From an uncultured Sphingomonadaceae bacterium (GTDB taxonomy: Bacteria; Pseudomonadota; Alphaproteobacteria; Sphingomonadales; Sphingomonadaceae): a stretch of DNA of 64,000 nt. The position numbers were made by a program, and so were the translations under genes. Below, piece by piece: positions 62,465-64,000 of the stretch. Each line of letters begins with the position of its first letter. Positions within the stretch are counted from its first letter, which is position 1. The notes under the pieces are model-generated. The model was not told the origin of the DNA. It saw nothing but the letters and a program-made list of their open reading frames with translations, and did not search any database. The stretch spans positions 496,001 through 560,000 of the forward strand of contig CALKUK010000013.1 in NCBI GenBank assembly GCA_937996655.1. The letters are read 5' to 3'.

Positions 62465-64000
62465 TCAATCGCACCATGTGGCATCATCGATGTGGAGTTC
62501 TGCACTTGCGCGCCCACCCCAATCATCCACCTTGGCGCGTCCAGCGACCCAGAGGCGGCGGCCGCGCGCGCCGTGGAGGATCGCCTGACCCAATTCTGTT
62601 TCAGCCTGACGGAAGGCCACGGTCTTGAGCGAACGGCCATCCTCCCCTGCCATAATCGCGCGGACATGGTCTTTGCCTACGACATCCGCCTTCACCACGC
62701 GCATGGGGCCAGCGGCGATGCGCGGCGCGGGCCAACCCATCCCATAGGGGCCTGCTTCCTCCAACGCCTCTGCCAGAGCTGGCGTCACACCTCCCGGCGC
62801 GACGACGGCATCGATCAGCAGCGCGCGGCTCTCACTCGCCTTAGCCACATCGCTGGCAAGCCGTTCATCAAGGAATTCGGCAAAGGCGTCGACCTTGTCT
62901 TTGGCAACGGTCAGCCCGGCCGCCATGGCATGGCCGCCCCCGGCGATGAGCAAGCCCATATCCTTGGCGGCCAGCACCGCCGCGCCAAGGTCCACGCCCG
63001 AAATCGATCGGCCGGAGCCTTTGCCGGTTCCGTCTCCGTCGACAGCAATGACGATGGCGGGGCGGCCCAGCTTTTCCTTCAGACGGCCGGCGACAATCCC
63101 GATCACACCGGGGTGCCAGCCTTCGCCCGAAACGACGACAACCGCGCGATTGCCCTGCCCGCCGGTCAACATATCCGCCTCTTCCTGCACCGCCGCCTCA
63201 ATCGCGCGGCGTTCGGTATTGAGGGCATCGAGCTCCGCCGCAATGTCCTGCGCCTCAACGGGGTCTTCCGTCGTCAACAAGCGCACGCCGAGGTCTGACT
63301 TGCCGACGCGTCCCCCGGCGTTAATGCGCGGGCCAAGCGCGAAGCCGAGATCGGAGCAAATCGGCGCGCGCGTCAGGCGTGAGGCGGTGATGAGCGCGTC
63401 GAGCCCCACATTGCGGCGGTTGGCCATCACCTTGATACCCTGCGCCACAAAGGCCCTGTTGAGCCCGCGCAGCTGCGCCACGTCCGCCACCGTGCCCAAC
63501 GCAACAATATCGAGCAGTTCGAGCAGCTTTGGCTCCTCCCGCGAGGAGAACCAGCCCCGCCCGCGCAGCACGCGGACCAATGCGGCTGCCAAAAGCCAGG
63601 CGACGCCGACCGCTGCCAAATGGCCGTGCGCGGCCCCTTCCCCCTCATCCAGTCGGTTTGGATTAACGAGCGCATGGGCGATGGGGAGTGCTGCTGCACA
63701 TTTATGATGGTCCACGACAATAACATCGAGGCCCGCCGCCTTCGCCATCTCCAGCGCTTCAAAGGCCTGCGCGCCGCAATCAACCGTGACGACCAGCGTT
63801 GATCCGTTGGCCGCAAGCCCGACCAAGGCGTCGCCGGAAGGGCCATAGCCCTCCAGCAGACGGTCCGGGATGTAATAGCCGGCCTCTAGCCCCAATTGAC
63901 GCAACACGCGGATGAGGAGCGCCGCAGACGTTGCCCCGTCAACATCATAGTCGCCAAAGATCGTGACCGTCTCCCCCGACGTCACGGCATCGGCCAGCCT
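62465..64000 (-). CDS. recJ: Single-stranded-DNA-specific exonuclease RecJ, C-terminal 511 residues
   Basis: The frame is open to the right edge, so the first ~70 residues are missing. Near the edge FGDYDVDGATSAALL is DHH motif I (Asp residues bind Mn2+/Mg2+). VIVVDHHKCAAALP is motif III (the DHH itself), and GRVGKSDLGVRLL with GGHAMAAGLTV represents the DHHA1 part. The C-terminal OB fold (LWVAGRAKVDDWGG) is present. It degrades single-stranded DNA 5' to 3' in recombination and mismatch repair. The GTG at 63985 is an internal codon, not the start. Confidence 0.95.
   Translation of the reverse strand, partial: RLADAVTSGETVTIFGDYDVDGATSAALLIRVLRQLGLEAGYYIPDRLLEGYGPSGDALVGLAANGSTLVVTVDCGAQAFEALEMAKAAGLDVIVVDHHKCAAALPIAHALVNPNRLDEGEGAAHGHLAAVGVAWLLAAALVRVLRGRGWFSSREEPKLLELLDIVALGTVADVAQLRGLNRAFVAQGIKVMANRRNVGLDALITASRLTRAPICSDLGFALGPRINAGGRVGKSDLGVRLLTTEDPVEAQDIAAELDALNTERRAIEAAVQEEADMLTGGQGNRAVVVVSGEGWHPGVIGIVAGRLKEKLGRPAIVIAVDGDGTGKGSGRSISGVDLGAAVLAAKDMGLLIAGGGHAMAAGLTVAKDKVDAFAEFLDERLASDVAKASESRALLIDAVVAPGGVTPALAEALEEAGPYGMGWPAPRIAAGPMRVVKADVVGKDHVRAIMAGEDGRSLKTVAFRQAETELGQAILHGARGRRLWVAGRAKVDDWGGRASAELHIDDATWCD

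Overview
The window is 64 kb of GC-rich chromosome from an alphaproteobacterium, most likely a member of the Sphingomonadales (Sphingopyxis/Sphingorhabdus-like). This is judged from gene content and order: Tim44-like/MltA/Smr opposite secB, rpmH-rnpA-yidD-yidC-engB, a metH split into two genes behind an ArsR-methyltransferase regulator, a PEPxxWA-CTERM protein, a large TonB-dependent receptor, and short dispersed palindromes of the 'TTCGACAAGC' and 'TCATGCTGAAC' type. No gap between genes exceeds 300 bases. There is no phage, IS element, integrase or CRISPR array.

Left third (1-30 kb) is catabolic and transport-rich. It opens with the N-terminus of a homodimeric E1 2-oxoacid dehydrogenase (MdeB-like), divergent from an Lrp/AsnC regulator (MdeR-like). 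These are followed by an amino-acid permease, an omega-amino-acid:pyruvate aminotransferase, a homocysteine S-methyltransferase-family enzyme, and a coupled sterol-desaturase-like enzyme plus membrane protein. A tightly coupled minus-strand operon (13.3 to 6.1 kb) then encodes two dimethylglycine/sarcosine-dehydrogenase-like flavoproteins, a GbcA-like Rieske oxygenase and a zinc-less MDR oxidoreductase. This looks like a betaine/N-methylamine degradation unit. Divergent from it run an SDR, an acyltransferase, a beta-hydroxyacid dehydrogenase and an aldehyde dehydrogenase. A second minus-strand unit (29.2 to 18.8 kb) is a TonB receptor with its own terminator, then sulfotransferase, MFS transporter, aldehyde dehydrogenase, enolase-superfamily enzyme and GMC oxidoreductase: an uptake-plus-alcohol-oxidation cassette. 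PurU (29.5 kb) could recycle the one-carbon units made by the demethylases.

Middle (30-48 kb) is housekeeping: glpD, tRNA-Leu, comM/yifB, a ClpP-fold periplasmic protein, rpmH-rnpA-yidD-yidC-engB, a GST, dapE, a GGDEF-EAL protein with an altered EAL site, smr-mltA-tim44, secB, murJ and trpS.

Right end (48-64 kb) has a DUF4136-like lipoprotein, a PEP-CTERM protein, and the methionine operon (ArsR-methyltransferase, metF, metH in two genes) with a palindromic operator and an apparently leaderless start. It continues with two small lipoproteins, groES-groEL under a perfect CIRCE element, a MATE exporter, a PPIase/HupE pair, a small membrane protein behind a 15-bp tandem repeat, tRNA-Glu, and the C-terminal part of recJ running off the edge.
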